DNA of 62,665 nucleotides from Bacteroidota bacterium (GTDB taxonomy: Bacteria > Bacteroidota > Bacteroidia > Chitinophagales > Saprospiraceae), in NCBI GenBank assembly GCA_016234735.1, contig JACRAN010000113.1:1-62665 (forward strand). The letters are read 5' to 3'. The position numbers were made by a program, and so were the translations under genes. The notes beneath the pieces were generated by a model, which was given only the letters and a program-made list of their open reading frames with translations, searched no databases and had not been told where the DNA came from. Shown piece by piece: positions 16,113-23,870 of this stretch (positions within the stretch are counted from its first letter, which is position 1; each line of letters begins with the position of its first letter).

Positions 16113-16889
16113 ATGCGCTATTTTTCCGAACTCGCCTACCTCGGCACCAAGTACAACGGCTGGCAAAAACAGCCGTACTCGCCTTCCGTGCAGCAAACCA
16201 TCGAGCAGGCGTTCTCGACCATCCTCGGCACGGCCATCGAAGTGACCGGCTGTGGCCGCACCGACACCGGCGTACACGCCAGCCAATATTTCATGCACTT
16301 CGATTTTGAGGGAAAATTTCCGAAGGAATTTCTGCGCCGCATCAACAAACTGCTGCCTCCCGACGTGGCCATCCGCTCCGTTTTCGAGGTGGCCCCCGAT
16401 GCCCACGCCCGTTTCGATGCCGTGCGGCGCAGCTACGAGTACCGCATCGTTCTGGAGAAAAATCCTTTCCAGTCCGGCACGGCGTGGCATTTCCCTTTTT
16501 TTGAAAAATTGGATGTTGAAAAAACGCAGCAAGCGGCCGCCCTCCTGCTCCGCTACGAAGAATTTCAGCCCTTCTGCAAAAGCCACACCGATGCAAAAAC
16601 GATGAGTTGCGCCCTGACCCGCTCCGAGTGGGTGCTGGACGAAGCCGCCAAAAGCATGGTATTCCACATCTCTGCCGACCGCTTCCTGCGGGGCATGGTG
16701 CGCCTGATAGTCGGCATGTGCCTGAATGTCGGGTTGGGAAAAGTCGAACTTGACGAAGTACGGGAAGCCCTCGACCGTCAGATTTTACTGAAAAAAAGCT
16801 GGAGCGTACCGCCAGAGGGGCTGTTCCTGACTGAAGTAGTGTACCAGTTGGCAGTTGGCAGACGGCAAACGGCAGTCACCGAAATCTGA
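16113..16889 (+). CDS. truA: tRNA pseudouridine(38-40) synthase
   Basis: This is a 258-residue enzyme; the start at 16113 (MRYFSELAYLGTKYNGWQKQ) fits the family N-terminus. The catalytic Asp is in TGCGRTDTGVHASQ. RRINKLLPPDVAI and RFDAVRRSYEYRI are conserved RNA-binding stretches, and FLRGMVRLIVG is the C-terminal core. It isomerises uridines in the tRNA anticodon arm. The last dozen residues (QLAVGRRQTAVTEI) are encoded by a period-7 array and are not part of the family fold; the stop codon itself lies in the array. Confidence 0.94.
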   Translation: MRYFSELAYLGTKYNGWQKQPYSPSVQQTIEQAFSTILGTAIEVTGCGRTDTGVHASQYFMHFDFEGKFPKEFLRRINKLLPPDVAIRSVFEVAPDAHARFDAVRRSYEYRIVLEKNPFQSGTAWHFPFFEKLDVEKTQQAAALLLRYEEFQPFCKSHTDAKTMSCALTRSEWVLDEAAKSMVFHISADRFLRGMVRLIVGMCLNVGLGKVELDEVREALDRQILLKKSWSVPPEGLFLTEVVYQLAVGRRQTAVTEI

Positions 16890-16915
16890 CATCCGAAATC
16901 CGACATCGAGAATCA
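16845..16915. repeat. Mixed period-7 array at the truA 3' end
   Basis: Units CAGTTGG, CAGTTGG, CAGACGG, CAAACGG are followed by CGAAATC, TGACATC, CGAAATC, CGACATC, GAGAATC. The phase of 7 is kept although the unit changes from the GGCAGTT family to the CCGAAAT family. Confidence 0.85.
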
Positions 16916-17224
16916 TTTCCCAAACAGCCCGCCCATGCCTGGCGGCATCATCTGCTGGATCAATTTTTGGGCTTCGGCCTGCTCCTTCACCATCGCTTTT
17001 TCGAGGGCGCTGTTCACGGCGGCCAGCACGAGGTCCTGCACCTGCTCCACGTCGTTCCAGTCGAGTTTCGCCCGGTCGATGCTGATGTCGAGGATTTCCC
17101 GGTTGGCGTTGGCCGTCACTTTCACGGCACCATCGCCAGCTTCGGCTACCACCGTGATGGTGGCCAGCTTTTTCTTCATTTCCTCCTGTTGCTGCTGCAC
17201 ATTTCCAAAAAGGTCTCCAAACAT
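16913..17224 (-). CDS. ybaB: YbaB/EbfC family nucleoid-associated protein
   Basis: This is a 103-residue protein; the start at 17224 (MFGDLFGNVQQQQEEMKKKL) is the usual one, and the ORF upstream of it is array sequence. The family pattern is visible: an N-terminal helix, then ITVVAEAGDGAVKVTANANREILDISID, and a C-terminal helix ending in the Gly/Met/Pro-rich tail MMPPGMGGLFGK. It forms dimers that bind DNA and is often near recR, though here recR lies 6 kb away. TACTTTTG at 17265-17272 (minus) is a possible -7 box. Confidence 0.92.
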   Translation of the reverse strand: MFGDLFGNVQQQQEEMKKKLATITVVAEAGDGAVKVTANANREILDISIDRAKLDWNDVEQVQDLVLAAVNSALEKAMVKEQAEAQKLIQQMMPPGMGGLFGK

Positions 17225-17229
17225 GTTGA

Positions 17230-17312
17230 GTTTGTGATTGGTGATTAGTGATTTGAGATTGGGACAAAAGTAGCAATTCACGCCCCCAATCGTCCGTCGT
17301 AAATCGAAAATC
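17230..17312. repeat. GTGATTG / AATCGTC period-7 arrays upstream of ybaB
   Basis: 17234-17261 holds GTGATTG, GTGATTA, GTGATTT, GAGATTG. 17285-17312 holds AATCGTC, CGTCGTA, AATCGAA, AATCGTC. These are two facing degenerate arrays around the putative ybaB -7 box. Confidence 0.7.
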
Positions 17313-17313
17313 G

Positions 17314-18090
17314 TCAATAAAAAATGACCCAGGTGGCGAAGTCCTCCGTGAAGTCCTCGAAGCGGTGCTCGATGCCCGCTGGCACGAAAATCAGGCCGCC
17401 GGGGGCGAAGGGCCGCCGTTCGCCGTCGTTGAAAAACGTGCCCGTGCCGCTGATGACCACATAGATTTCGTCCTGGCTGTGCGGCGTTTGGCGGTCGGTT
17501 TTGTCGGGGCGGTACACCTCCACGAACATGTTTCCCCGCTCCAACAGCGTGATGAACGGCCTGCCGTCGGGATGCCGGGCGAGCAATTCCAGCGCCTGTT
17601 CCGGGCTGATTTGCCAGCGGTCGGGCAGGGTGGGAGCGGCTGTTTTTTCAGGGAAAATTTGCGCCAGATGATGCTCCAGATGCGCCAGGTAATCTTCGAT
17701 GAGGAACTGCAACGTGGCCGCCGTACCGTCCGGCAGCACGATGGGCTGGGGCAGTTTTTCCTTCGGTAAATTTTTCAAGACGGCCACAATTTGCGTGTTC
17801 AGGCTGGCCCAAAGCGCCACCACCTGCCCCGTCGGCTGGCCCTGCCAGTTGTTCTGGCGCACCAGCACATCTTGCTGATAACCAACAATTTGCAACGGTT
17901 CGGCTTGCTGCTGCGCCAGGTTGAAGCGCTGCCAGTTGTGCAGGGCCGAGTCGCACAGGTGGCCGAGGATTTCCCGCTTCGACCACTTGCCGGGGGCGGG
18001 GCGAAGTGCCGTTTCCTCGGCAGAAAACTGGTCGAGTTGTCGTGACACCTCCGCCACGAGTTGCTGGAGCCGGGTAATGATTTTTTCCAT
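17314..18090 (-). CDS. DinB-family protein fused to a C-terminal cupin
   Basis: This is a 258-residue protein. Residues 1-about 145 are a DinB/YfiT four-helix bundle: W in GKWSKREILGHLCDSALHNW, with the His/His pair of the metal site in GHLCDSALHN and LAHLEHHLAQIF. Residues about 165-258 are a cupin barrel: HSQDEIYVVISGTGTFFNDGERRPFAPGGLIFVPAGIEHRFEDF carries the H-x-E and the distal His of the metal site. DinB proteins act as thiol-dependent metalloenzymes (for example bacillithiol transferases); the reaction here is unknown. It overlaps the ORF region upstream of ybaB and is followed by a second DinB gene upstream. Confidence 0.82.
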   Translation of the reverse strand: MEKIITRLQQLVAEVSRQLDQFSAEETALRPAPGKWSKREILGHLCDSALHNWQRFNLAQQQAEPLQIVGYQQDVLVRQNNWQGQPTGQVVALWASLNTQIVAVLKNLPKEKLPQPIVLPDGTAATLQFLIEDYLAHLEHHLAQIFPEKTAAPTLPDRWQISPEQALELLARHPDGRPFITLLERGNMFVEVYRPDKTDRQTPHSQDEIYVVISGTGTFFNDGERRPFAPGGLIFVPAGIEHRFEDFTEDFATWVIFY

Positions 18091-18101
18091 GGAATGGTTG
18101 C

Positions 18102-18208
18102 AGATTTTAGATTTTAGACAAGAGACTTTAGAATGACAACTTTCGTAAAGCGTTGAAAGTCAGCAAGAAATGACGGTCTAACATCTAAAGTCTCTTGTCT
18201 AACATCTC
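18102..18208. repeat. Inverted pair of GATTTTA/GACTTTA period-7 arrays
   Basis: 18102-18132 and 18177-18208 are inverted copies over about 24 nt (core TTAGACAAGAGACTTTAGA), with about 45 nt between. They lie between the two DinB genes. Confidence 0.85.
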
Positions 18209-18211
18209 CTC

Positions 18212-18724
18212 TCACAGGTAGCGCTCCCTGATGATGCCCAGGTGGTGTTTTTCGTGCCCGGCGATGATGTAGCCGAGCGCCAGTGGCGAAGCGGGTTGGC
18301 CACTCGCTGTGCCGATTTGGCCGAGGTCGTCGTCGGTCAGGTGCCGGAACAGGTGAATGGTGGCGTTGCTCACCGCCTCGTACTCGGCCATGAGCGAGTC
18401 GGGGGTGCGGCTGTCGGCGTGGCAGTTGGCGGCCAGCAGGTTTTCATCGAAGCTCGCCAATGGCGTTTTGTCGCCCCGTGCGATGCGCAGTGCCCGGTAG
18501 GCAAACACCCGCTCGCCGTCGATGACGTGCAGCAGCACTTCCTTGATGCTCCACTTGCCCTCGGCGTAGCGGTAGTCCCACTTCGCTTCGGGGATTTTTT
18601 TCAAAAAACCGAGGGTGCTGTGCTGGCGTTCCGTCAGCAGTTGCACGATGTCGCCGGTTTCCACCTTGCTGATGTAGGTGTTGAAGTACGGGCCAAATTC
18701 GTTGGGTTGCGGGCGTCGGGTCAT
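18212..18724 (-). CDS. DinB-family protein
   Basis: This is a 170-residue helical protein. Typical DinB landmarks are WDYRYAEGKWSIKEVLLHVIDGERVFAYRAL, with the metal-site His in LLHVIDGE, and GYIIAGHEKHHLGIIRERYL with the second His pair. It is a putative metal-dependent hydrolase or thiol transferase of the cytoplasm. It is not closely similar to the DinB part of the neighbouring fusion gene, so it is probably not a recent duplicate. Confidence 0.85.
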   Translation of the reverse strand: MTRRPQPNEFGPYFNTYISKVETGDIVQLLTERQHSTLGFLKKIPEAKWDYRYAEGKWSIKEVLLHVIDGERVFAYRALRIARGDKTPLASFDENLLAANCHADSRTPDSLMAEYEAVSNATIHLFRHLTDDDLGQIGTASGQPASPLALGYIIAGHEKHHLGIIRERYL

Positions 18725-18777
18725 GTTTTTTTTAAATTATGTGAGTTGGAAAGACTTTTCCTTTTTCCTTTGTACTT

Positions 18778-18797
18778 CCTGTCTGCCGTCAGGCAGG
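18778..18797. repeat. Imperfect 20-bp palindrome upstream of crcB
   Basis: CCTGTCTGCCGTCAGGCAGG is nearly self-complementary (8 of 10 pairs). It lies 14 bp before the crcB start and could occlude translation initiation or be another dispersed palindrome. I see no fluoride riboswitch consensus here. Confidence 0.6.
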
Positions 18798-18810
18798 TTT
18801 CCTTGAAAAA

Positions 18811-19170
18811 ATGCAAAACTACCTCTTCGTTTTTCTCGGCGGCGGCCTCGGCAGCATCTGCCGGTTCGGCATCGGGCACTGGCTGACGGCCTACCGGCTG
18901 TCGTTCCCCTGGGCCACTTTTCTGGCCAACGTGCTGGCCTGCCTCGTGCTGGGGGCGCTCGTCAGCCTGAGCATGAAGGGCCGGCTCGGCGGCCCGGCCA
19001 GTGTTTTCCTGATGGCCGGTTTTTGCGGCGGGTTCAGCACATTTTCCACCTTCACCAACGAGACTTTCCAGATGCTCCTCGCCGGGCAGTGGTGGAAGGC
19101 CACCGCCTACATGGTAGCCAGCCTGCTCGTTTGCATCGGGTCGCTCTACGTCGGGATGAAAGCGGTTTGA
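18811..19170 (+). CDS. crcB: Fluoride ion channel CrcB/FluC
   Basis: This is a 119-residue membrane protein with four hydrophobic segments, the usual Fluc length. Signature elements are GGGLGSICRFGIGHW at the N-terminus, TFLANVLACLVLGAL with the conserved Asn, and GFCGGFSTFSTFTNET with the Phe/Thr/Ser pore residues. It forms a dual-topology dimer that exports fluoride. Its stop codon is the first base triplet of a period-7 hairpin. Confidence 0.93.
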   Translation: MQNYLFVFLGGGLGSICRFGIGHWLTAYRLSFPWATFLANVLACLVLGALVSLSMKGRLGGPASVFLMAGFCGGFSTFSTFTNETFQMLLAGQWWKATAYMVASLLVCIGSLYVGMKAV

Positions 19171-19244
19171 TTTACGATTTACGAGTGACGATTTACGATT
19201 GGGGAGTCTGCGGAATCGTAAATCGTCATTCGTAAATCGTAAAT
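19170..19244. repeat. ATTTACG period-7 inverted pair between crcB and the M4 protease
   Basis: 19170-19200 and 19214-19244 are reverse complements over 31 nt with one mismatch, separated by 13 nt. The arms touch the stop codons of the two convergent genes. The arm sequence is nearly identical to the arm at 36554-36584. Confidence 0.95.
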
Positions 19245-22200
19245 TATTTCTTCACAAACTTCAATGCCGCCTGCCCCTCTGCCATGCTGATGCGGAGGAA
19301 ATACTGCCCGCCGTTCAGCCCGTCGGTGGGGAAGCGGTGGTGGTTTTCACCTGCCCCGGCGCTGATTTTTTCGCTCAAAACCAGCCTGCCCACGAGGTCG
19401 AAGACCTGCACCTGTACATCCCCGGCTTTTTTGGTGGAGAAATCGAGGCTCAACTGCCCGCTGCCCACGGGGTTCGGGTAGAGCCGGATGTTGTTTTCCG
19501 AAATCAAATCCTGCGCACCGAGCACCCGGTCGCCGTTGGCGAACCACACCCCCCAACGGCCTGCATTGAGGTAAACCGAAGCGTTGCCGGTCGGGGTGAT
19601 TTTGTCGTTTTCGACCGAAGCAAACGCCAGCACAGGCATCCCGTTCGTGTCGTCCGCATCAAAAACGAGGCGGCTGTCGTCGGTGGAGTAGCTGGGCCAG
19701 GTGAGGTCGTTGCTCTGGAAAATGGTGCCCACATCGCCCGTTTCGATGTTGGCACCGAGCAGGTAGTATTCGTCATTGAACTCGTCGAAGTAGTCGAAAG
19801 CGATGATGTAGTCGGAGTTTTTGGAAAAAGTCGGGTCGCCCACGCTCACGTTTTCCGGCAGGCTGCTGAACAGTTTTTCGATGTAGCCGTCCCCAAAATC
19901 GTTGCCGCCCCAGACGTAAATGAAGCCGATGTCCCAGTATTCGATGTCCTGCCCGGTGGTGTTGATTTTGCTGAGGGCATCGTACATCACCCACTGGCCG
20001 GTGAAGTCCCATTCGAGCACGTCGGCGTACACCACGTTGTCGCTGGCCGGGCCGCCCTGTGCAGTGGTCGGGTTGAACAGTTCAAAGTCCTGCCAGGTTT
20101 GGATGCCGAAGTCATAAATCCAGATGCGGTTGTCGTTGTCGGTGGTGAGGGCGGCGAGGCGGCTGCCGTCTTTCGAGATGGCCACGTTCGTCCAGATGGC
20201 ATCGGGGTGGATGACCTGGTTGTTGGTGGTGCCGCTGCTCCAGTTGATGGTGATGGCCCTCATCCTGTTGCTGTCGTCGATGTACACGAGCAGGCTGCCG
20301 TTGTCGGTGACGCTGGGGCGGCTCAACGGCGCAATGGAAGTCAGCGGGTTGGAGATTTCCACCCCGTCCGGCGTGAAAATGTAGAGCGCCGAGTAGTCGG
20401 AGTCCGACAGCAGGATGTACTCGTCGCCGGGGTTGGTGTCGATGTCCGTCTGGTTGTTCGAGCCACTGCCGGCACCGATTCCCACGGCATCGAAGGCGGC
20501 TTTGGCAGCGTTCACCTCGGCGGAGTTGGCCCCGTGCAGGTCGGTAGCGGCCTGGATGACGGCGTTGCGGCAGTCCACGAAATTGGAGGACTTCGTCAGG
20601 TACAGGGTGAGGGCACGGTAGTAAACCTGCTCGGCTTTGTTCTTGCCCACGCTCCCGTTGTTTGCGAAGAGAAAAAACGCTTTGTTCGCAATGCCGCTGT
20701 TGATGTGTACGCCGCCGTTGTCCTCGCTGCCGAGGTAGCGCTCGGAGTAGTGGGCAGGCTGCCAGCCGTTGTCGTTGAGGCTGCCGCCTCCGTTGTGCGG
20801 GTTGCTGAGGTCGCGCAGGGCACCGGTCGGAAAAAAAGCGGAATTGGTCACGTCTTCGCCCATTTGCCAGTCGTCCCGGTCTATCATCGCCCCGAAAACG
20901 TCGGCGAAACTCTCGTTCAGCGCACCGCTCTCGCCGAGGTATTCGAGGTTGGCAGTTTCCTGGATCACGCCATGCGACATCTCGTGCCCGGACACATCGA
21001 GCGCCTTTTGGAGCGGGGCCGTGAACCCCTGGTTGCCGTTGCCGTAGAACATGGCCGCCCCGTTCCAGAAGGCATTGTCCATTTGGCTGTTGTCGCTCTC
21101 CACCACGTTGATGAGCGACACGATGTTGCCGCCCTGCCCGTTGATGCTGTTGCGGTTGAAGGTGTTTTTAAAATAATCGAACGCCTTCTCGGCGTGGTAA
21201 TGGGCGCTCACGGCCTTCGGGTTGTTCCAGACGTTGTTGCCGGAAGTGACGTGGACGGCCCCGAAGTCGGTGTTTTCAGGAGAGGTATTCTGTGCGTCGA
21301 TGGTCCAGATGGTGCCCACCGGCTCGTCAGGAAAGGTTGACTGGGCGTTGTTGAACATCGTTTGCGAAGCGTCAATCAGGAAATAATTGCTCCCCACTTG
21401 GTACGTGTTGATGAGCCTCGATTGCCCGAACAGGTCGTTGGCGGTGGCGGTGGCGGGACCGTCGGGGGGCGGCGGTGGCATTTCGGATTTCGGATTTCGG
21501 ATTTCGGAAAAAGCAGGCTCTTCCGCAATCCGCAATCCGCAATCCGAAATATGAACGTGCCCTGCAATCTGGCAAAGTTCGCTGTGGTGGTTGAGGATTT
21601 CGCCGGTTTTCGCATCCACGAAATAGCTGTACCGGGCAGTGATGTTCGGCACTACCGTCACGTGCCAGGCGAGGTGCGGTTTGTTTTTTTCGGGGTAAAA
21701 AATGACCGGCTCGGCCTGCGTCTGGGGTGCGTTGCTGACCAATTTCAACTCCGCCGGGGTCAGGTTTTTGACGGTTTCAAAACCGCCCACGTGCGTGAGG
21801 GCGATTTGACCTGCCGCCTCCGGCGAAACGGTCGGCACCACGTCCGCCAGTTTCGGCGAGGGGAAAAACCGCCCGTTGAACAGGTAAAATTCGCCGTCTT
21901 TTTTATGCAAAACGGCCTCCGCACCATGCACCGGCACACCCTGCCACTGCTGTTGCAGGCGGATGTGCGAGCAGCCGAGTTCGTCGTTTTCGATTTCTGA
22001 AACGACGAATTCCCCCGCCGGGTCATCCAATTTCAGCACGGATTGCACGGCAGCGAGGTAGTCCTGCAACTGCCCATCAAGGGACTTGGCGGCGTCCGCC
22101 GGGAGCTTGCCTTCGATGAGGTAGGGCGTTCCGGTTTCCGGCGAAATGCGCGCCCGGAGCGAGGGCTGGCCGCTCACCGGCTTAGGCAGGCTGGCGATGG

Positions 22201-22390
22201 GCTGGAAGTTTTGCTGCCCAAAAAACTGCGGCGACGCAGCCGGGATTTCAGGGGCAAGCGGCAGCACCGGAGCCAGGTTCTCCCGCTTCAACGGTGTGGC
22301 GCTTTCATTTTTTGGGCGGTGGGGTTTCATCTGCCCGAATGCCGGGGCAGCCAGTAGGATGGTGAGCGCAATCAGGTAAAATCGGTGCAT
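19244..22390 (-). CDS. Secreted M4 (thermolysin-like) metalloprotease with T9SS sorting tail
   Basis: This is a 1048-residue exported protease. A signal peptide (MHRFYLIALTILLAAPAFGQ) is followed by a propeptide with FTP/PepSY-like parts (about 60-280). The catalytic domain has the zinc motif HEMSH at 469-473 (GHEMSHGVIQE) and the downstream ligand Glu in GALNESFADVFG. A WD/TolB-like beta region (DGSRLAALTTDNDNRIWIYDF, about 690-960) follows. The chain ends with a type A sorting tail (RLYPNPVGSGQLSLDFS ... GGQYFLRISMAEGQAALKFVKK). Export by T9SS is thus expected. A period-7 hairpin (21480-21550) encodes residues about 281-304, precisely between propeptide and protease. Confidence 0.93.
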   Translation of the reverse strand: MHRFYLIALTILLAAPAFGQMKPHRPKNESATPLKRENLAPVLPLAPEIPAASPQFFGQQNFQPIASLPKPVSGQPSLRARISPETGTPYLIEGKLPADAAKSLDGQLQDYLAAVQSVLKLDDPAGEFVVSEIENDELGCSHIRLQQQWQGVPVHGAEAVLHKKDGEFYLFNGRFFPSPKLADVVPTVSPEAAGQIALTHVGGFETVKNLTPAELKLVSNAPQTQAEPVIFYPEKNKPHLAWHVTVVPNITARYSYFVDAKTGEILNHHSELCQIAGHVHISDCGLRIAEEPAFSEIRNPKSEMPPPPPDGPATATANDLFGQSRLINTYQVGSNYFLIDASQTMFNNAQSTFPDEPVGTIWTIDAQNTSPENTDFGAVHVTSGNNVWNNPKAVSAHYHAEKAFDYFKNTFNRNSINGQGGNIVSLINVVESDNSQMDNAFWNGAAMFYGNGNQGFTAPLQKALDVSGHEMSHGVIQETANLEYLGESGALNESFADVFGAMIDRDDWQMGEDVTNSAFFPTGALRDLSNPHNGGGSLNDNGWQPAHYSERYLGSEDNGGVHINSGIANKAFFLFANNGSVGKNKAEQVYYRALTLYLTKSSNFVDCRNAVIQAATDLHGANSAEVNAAKAAFDAVGIGAGSGSNNQTDIDTNPGDEYILLSDSDYSALYIFTPDGVEISNPLTSIAPLSRPSVTDNGSLLVYIDDSNRMRAITINWSSGTTNNQVIHPDAIWTNVAISKDGSRLAALTTDNDNRIWIYDFGIQTWQDFELFNPTTAQGGPASDNVVYADVLEWDFTGQWVMYDALSKINTTGQDIEYWDIGFIYVWGGNDFGDGYIEKLFSSLPENVSVGDPTFSKNSDYIIAFDYFDEFNDEYYLLGANIETGDVGTIFQSNDLTWPSYSTDDSRLVFDADDTNGMPVLAFASVENDKITPTGNASVYLNAGRWGVWFANGDRVLGAQDLISENNIRLYPNPVGSGQLSLDFSTKKAGDVQVQVFDLVGRLVLSEKISAGAGENHHRFPTDGLNGGQYFLRISMAEGQAALKFVKK
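21480..21550. repeat. Inverted pair of period-7 arrays inside the M4 protease gene
   Basis: 21480-21507 is (ATTTCGG)x4 and 21523-21550 is (CCGCAAT)x3 plus CCGAAAT, with a 15-nt spacer. Three identical unit changes (A to C) distinguish the right arm, so the arms still pair with three mismatches. Confidence 0.95.
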
Positions 22391-22470
22391 AATGCGTTGA
22401 TTTAGAGTTGATTAAAAAATAACGGACAACCGGGTGCCGGTTGGCTGCGAAGTTGTCAGGCAGGATTTTA

Positions 22471-22560
22471 GTTGGCGAGTGGGGGAGTTTTGAAGGATGG
22501 GTTTTGAGTTGGCGAGTGGTCTGAAACTCAATAACTCAAAACTCAATAACTCGAAACTTT
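22471..22560. repeat. AACTCAA/TAACTCG period-7 array region
   Basis: 22526-22560 holds units AACTCAA, TAACTCA, AAACTCA, ATAACTC. 22471-22520 has facing GAGTTGG/CGAGTGG units. It fills the gap between the protease and the lipoprotein gene. Confidence 0.75.
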
Positions 22561-22562
22561 AT

Positions 22563-23072
22563 CTACCACTTGGAATTTTCCTCTTCGGTTTTCTTGGGGT
22601 CGGCAGTGGTTTTCGGGGTTTTCGAGGTTTTGGAATTTGCACTTTGCCGGTCTTTCACGATGGTTTTCAATTCCTTGTAAACCGCCACCAAGCCCTGTGG
22701 CGGGAAGTAGTCGCCTGCGCCCCATGTTACCCGGCTGTCCAAATTGTCGGTGACTTGCCGCAGGAAGTAGTACAGGTTGCCCGGCTTGTCGATGTCGAGC
22801 TTGAAGAGTTGCAGGGAGTTCACTTTTTCGAAGAGCGCTTTGGCCGCTTTCGGCTTGATGGATTTCAGTTCTTCAAAACTGCCTTCCACTCCCACCTGTC
22901 TGAAAATCTGGCCGTTTTCCAGCAAGGTGTAGGAGGTTTCGATGCCAGCGAAACCGCCGCCGTCGCCGAACACCAACTGGCGGATGGGCAGCTTTTCAGG
23001 CGTGTATTTGGTGACTTTGCAGGCTGGCAGAAACAGCAAAAGCGAGGCAAAAACGGGTAAGAGTTTTTTCAT
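22563..23072 (-). CDS. Hypothetical lipoprotein
   Basis: This is a 169-residue protein with a lipoprotein signal (MKKLLPVFASLLLFLPAC, lipobox LPAC with Cys18). The mature part begins with a beta-rich segment (LVFGDGGGFAGIETSYTLLENGQIF) and ends in a Lys/Ser/Thr-rich tail that is probably disordered. I recognise no named family; similar lipoproteins with the GDGGGFAG stretch occur in Bacteroidota. A -7 box TATCTTTG lies 67 bp upstream on its strand (23139-23146). Confidence 0.75.
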   Translation of the reverse strand: MKKLLPVFASLLLFLPACKVTKYTPEKLPIRQLVFGDGGGFAGIETSYTLLENGQIFRQVGVEGSFEELKSIKPKAAKALFEKVNSLQLFKLDIDKPGNLYYFLRQVTDNLDSRVTWGAGDYFPPQGLVAVYKELKTIVKDRQSANSKTSKTPKTTADPKKTEEENSKW

Positions 23073-23138
23073 GCGATGAAAATTTTATCGGGGAAAGAAG
23101 TCAGCGAAGGTGCAGTTTTTTTCGCCGGTTTAACCTGC

Positions 23139-23146
23139 CAAAGATA
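23139..23146 (-). promoter_or_regulatory. -7 box for the lipoprotein gene
   Basis: TATCTTTG on the minus strand fits TAnnTTTG; no TTG is visible at the expected distance. Confidence 0.4.
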
Positions 23147-23349
23147 GGAAAAAATTGTTTTGCCGGAAAAGCATAACTTCGCCTCGCTGCCCTCGGAATT
23201 TGCTTTAACAAAAGGTTAAAGAATTGCTAAAGGGAAAAATCAAATTGTGCGGGAAGGCCGATGCTTTTATTTTTGGCATTGTCTTTCGAGGACAATGTCA
23301 GATTCAAAACCTGATTTCAATCATTTCATCCAGTAAAATACATTCCACA

Positions 23350-23808
23350 ATGAAAAAATTATTTTTCCTGTTTGCGTTCATGGGCTTGCTCGCCTTCACG
23401 GCAGATGCCCAAAAGAAATCCTGTTGTGCCGCCAAAGGTGCTTCCGCTGACAAAGTTTCCTGCATGGTTTCCACTTCTGCCGATGCAGAAAAAGCTGCTT
23501 CCGAAGATGCCAGCATCGTGAAACAGGTTTCCAACACCGGCGAAGTTTCCTGGACCCGCAAAGAAGTTTCCCCGACTACCGGCAAAGTTTCTTTCACCAG
23601 CGTTGAGTACTGCACCAAATCCGGCAAATTCATGAACGTGTCCCCGTCCGAAAAGGCCGCTTGCACGAAGAACGCCTCGGCCACGAAAGTTTCTTCTTCG
23701 GAGAAAAAAGCCGGTTGCTGTGCCAAGAAAGGCGAAAAAACTTCCACCACCAGCACTTCCACGGATGCCAAAGTGAAATTGGTCAACGACAAAGGGGGGA
23801 GCAACTAA
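23350..23808 (+). CDS. Small secreted Cys/Lys/Ser-rich protein
   Basis: This is a 152-residue protein; the start at 23350 gives a clean signal peptide (MKKLFFLFAFMGLLAFTADAQ). The mature part has CC pairs near both ends (KKSCCAAKG, KKAGCCAKKG) and repeated short Ser/Thr/Lys stretches with the recurring phrase KVS. The middle (YCTKSGKFMNVSPSEKAACTK) has two more cysteines. Metal binding or disulfide cross-linking is possible. I do not recognise a family. Confidence 0.7.
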   Translation: MKKLFFLFAFMGLLAFTADAQKKSCCAAKGASADKVSCMVSTSADAEKAASEDASIVKQVSNTGEVSWTRKEVSPTTGKVSFTSVEYCTKSGKFMNVSPSEKAACTKNASATKVSSSEKKAGCCAKKGEKTSTTSTSTDAKVKLVNDKGGSN

Positions 23809-23825
23809 TTCCCTTCGGTTTCAAA

Positions 23826-23866
23826 TAAAAAAAGCCGCCGGATACTTTCCGGCGGCTTTTTTATTT
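23826..23866. terminator. Bidirectional intrinsic terminator
   Basis: AAAAAAAGCCGCCGGA pairs with TCCGGCGGCTTTTTT around a 5-nt loop, with A- and T-runs on both sides. It serves the convergent secreted-protein and Nudix genes. Confidence 0.9.
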
Positions 23867-23870
23867 TCGG

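Noticed and set aside
18725-18810. Fluoride riboswitch before crcB
   Set aside because: Only 86 bp are available and the conserved riboswitch core is not seen; the only structure is the 20-bp imperfect palindrome.
19199-21340. 713-codon plus-strand frame
   Set aside because: Antisense to the M4 protease, which has a full set of catalytic motifs, a signal peptide and a sorting tail.
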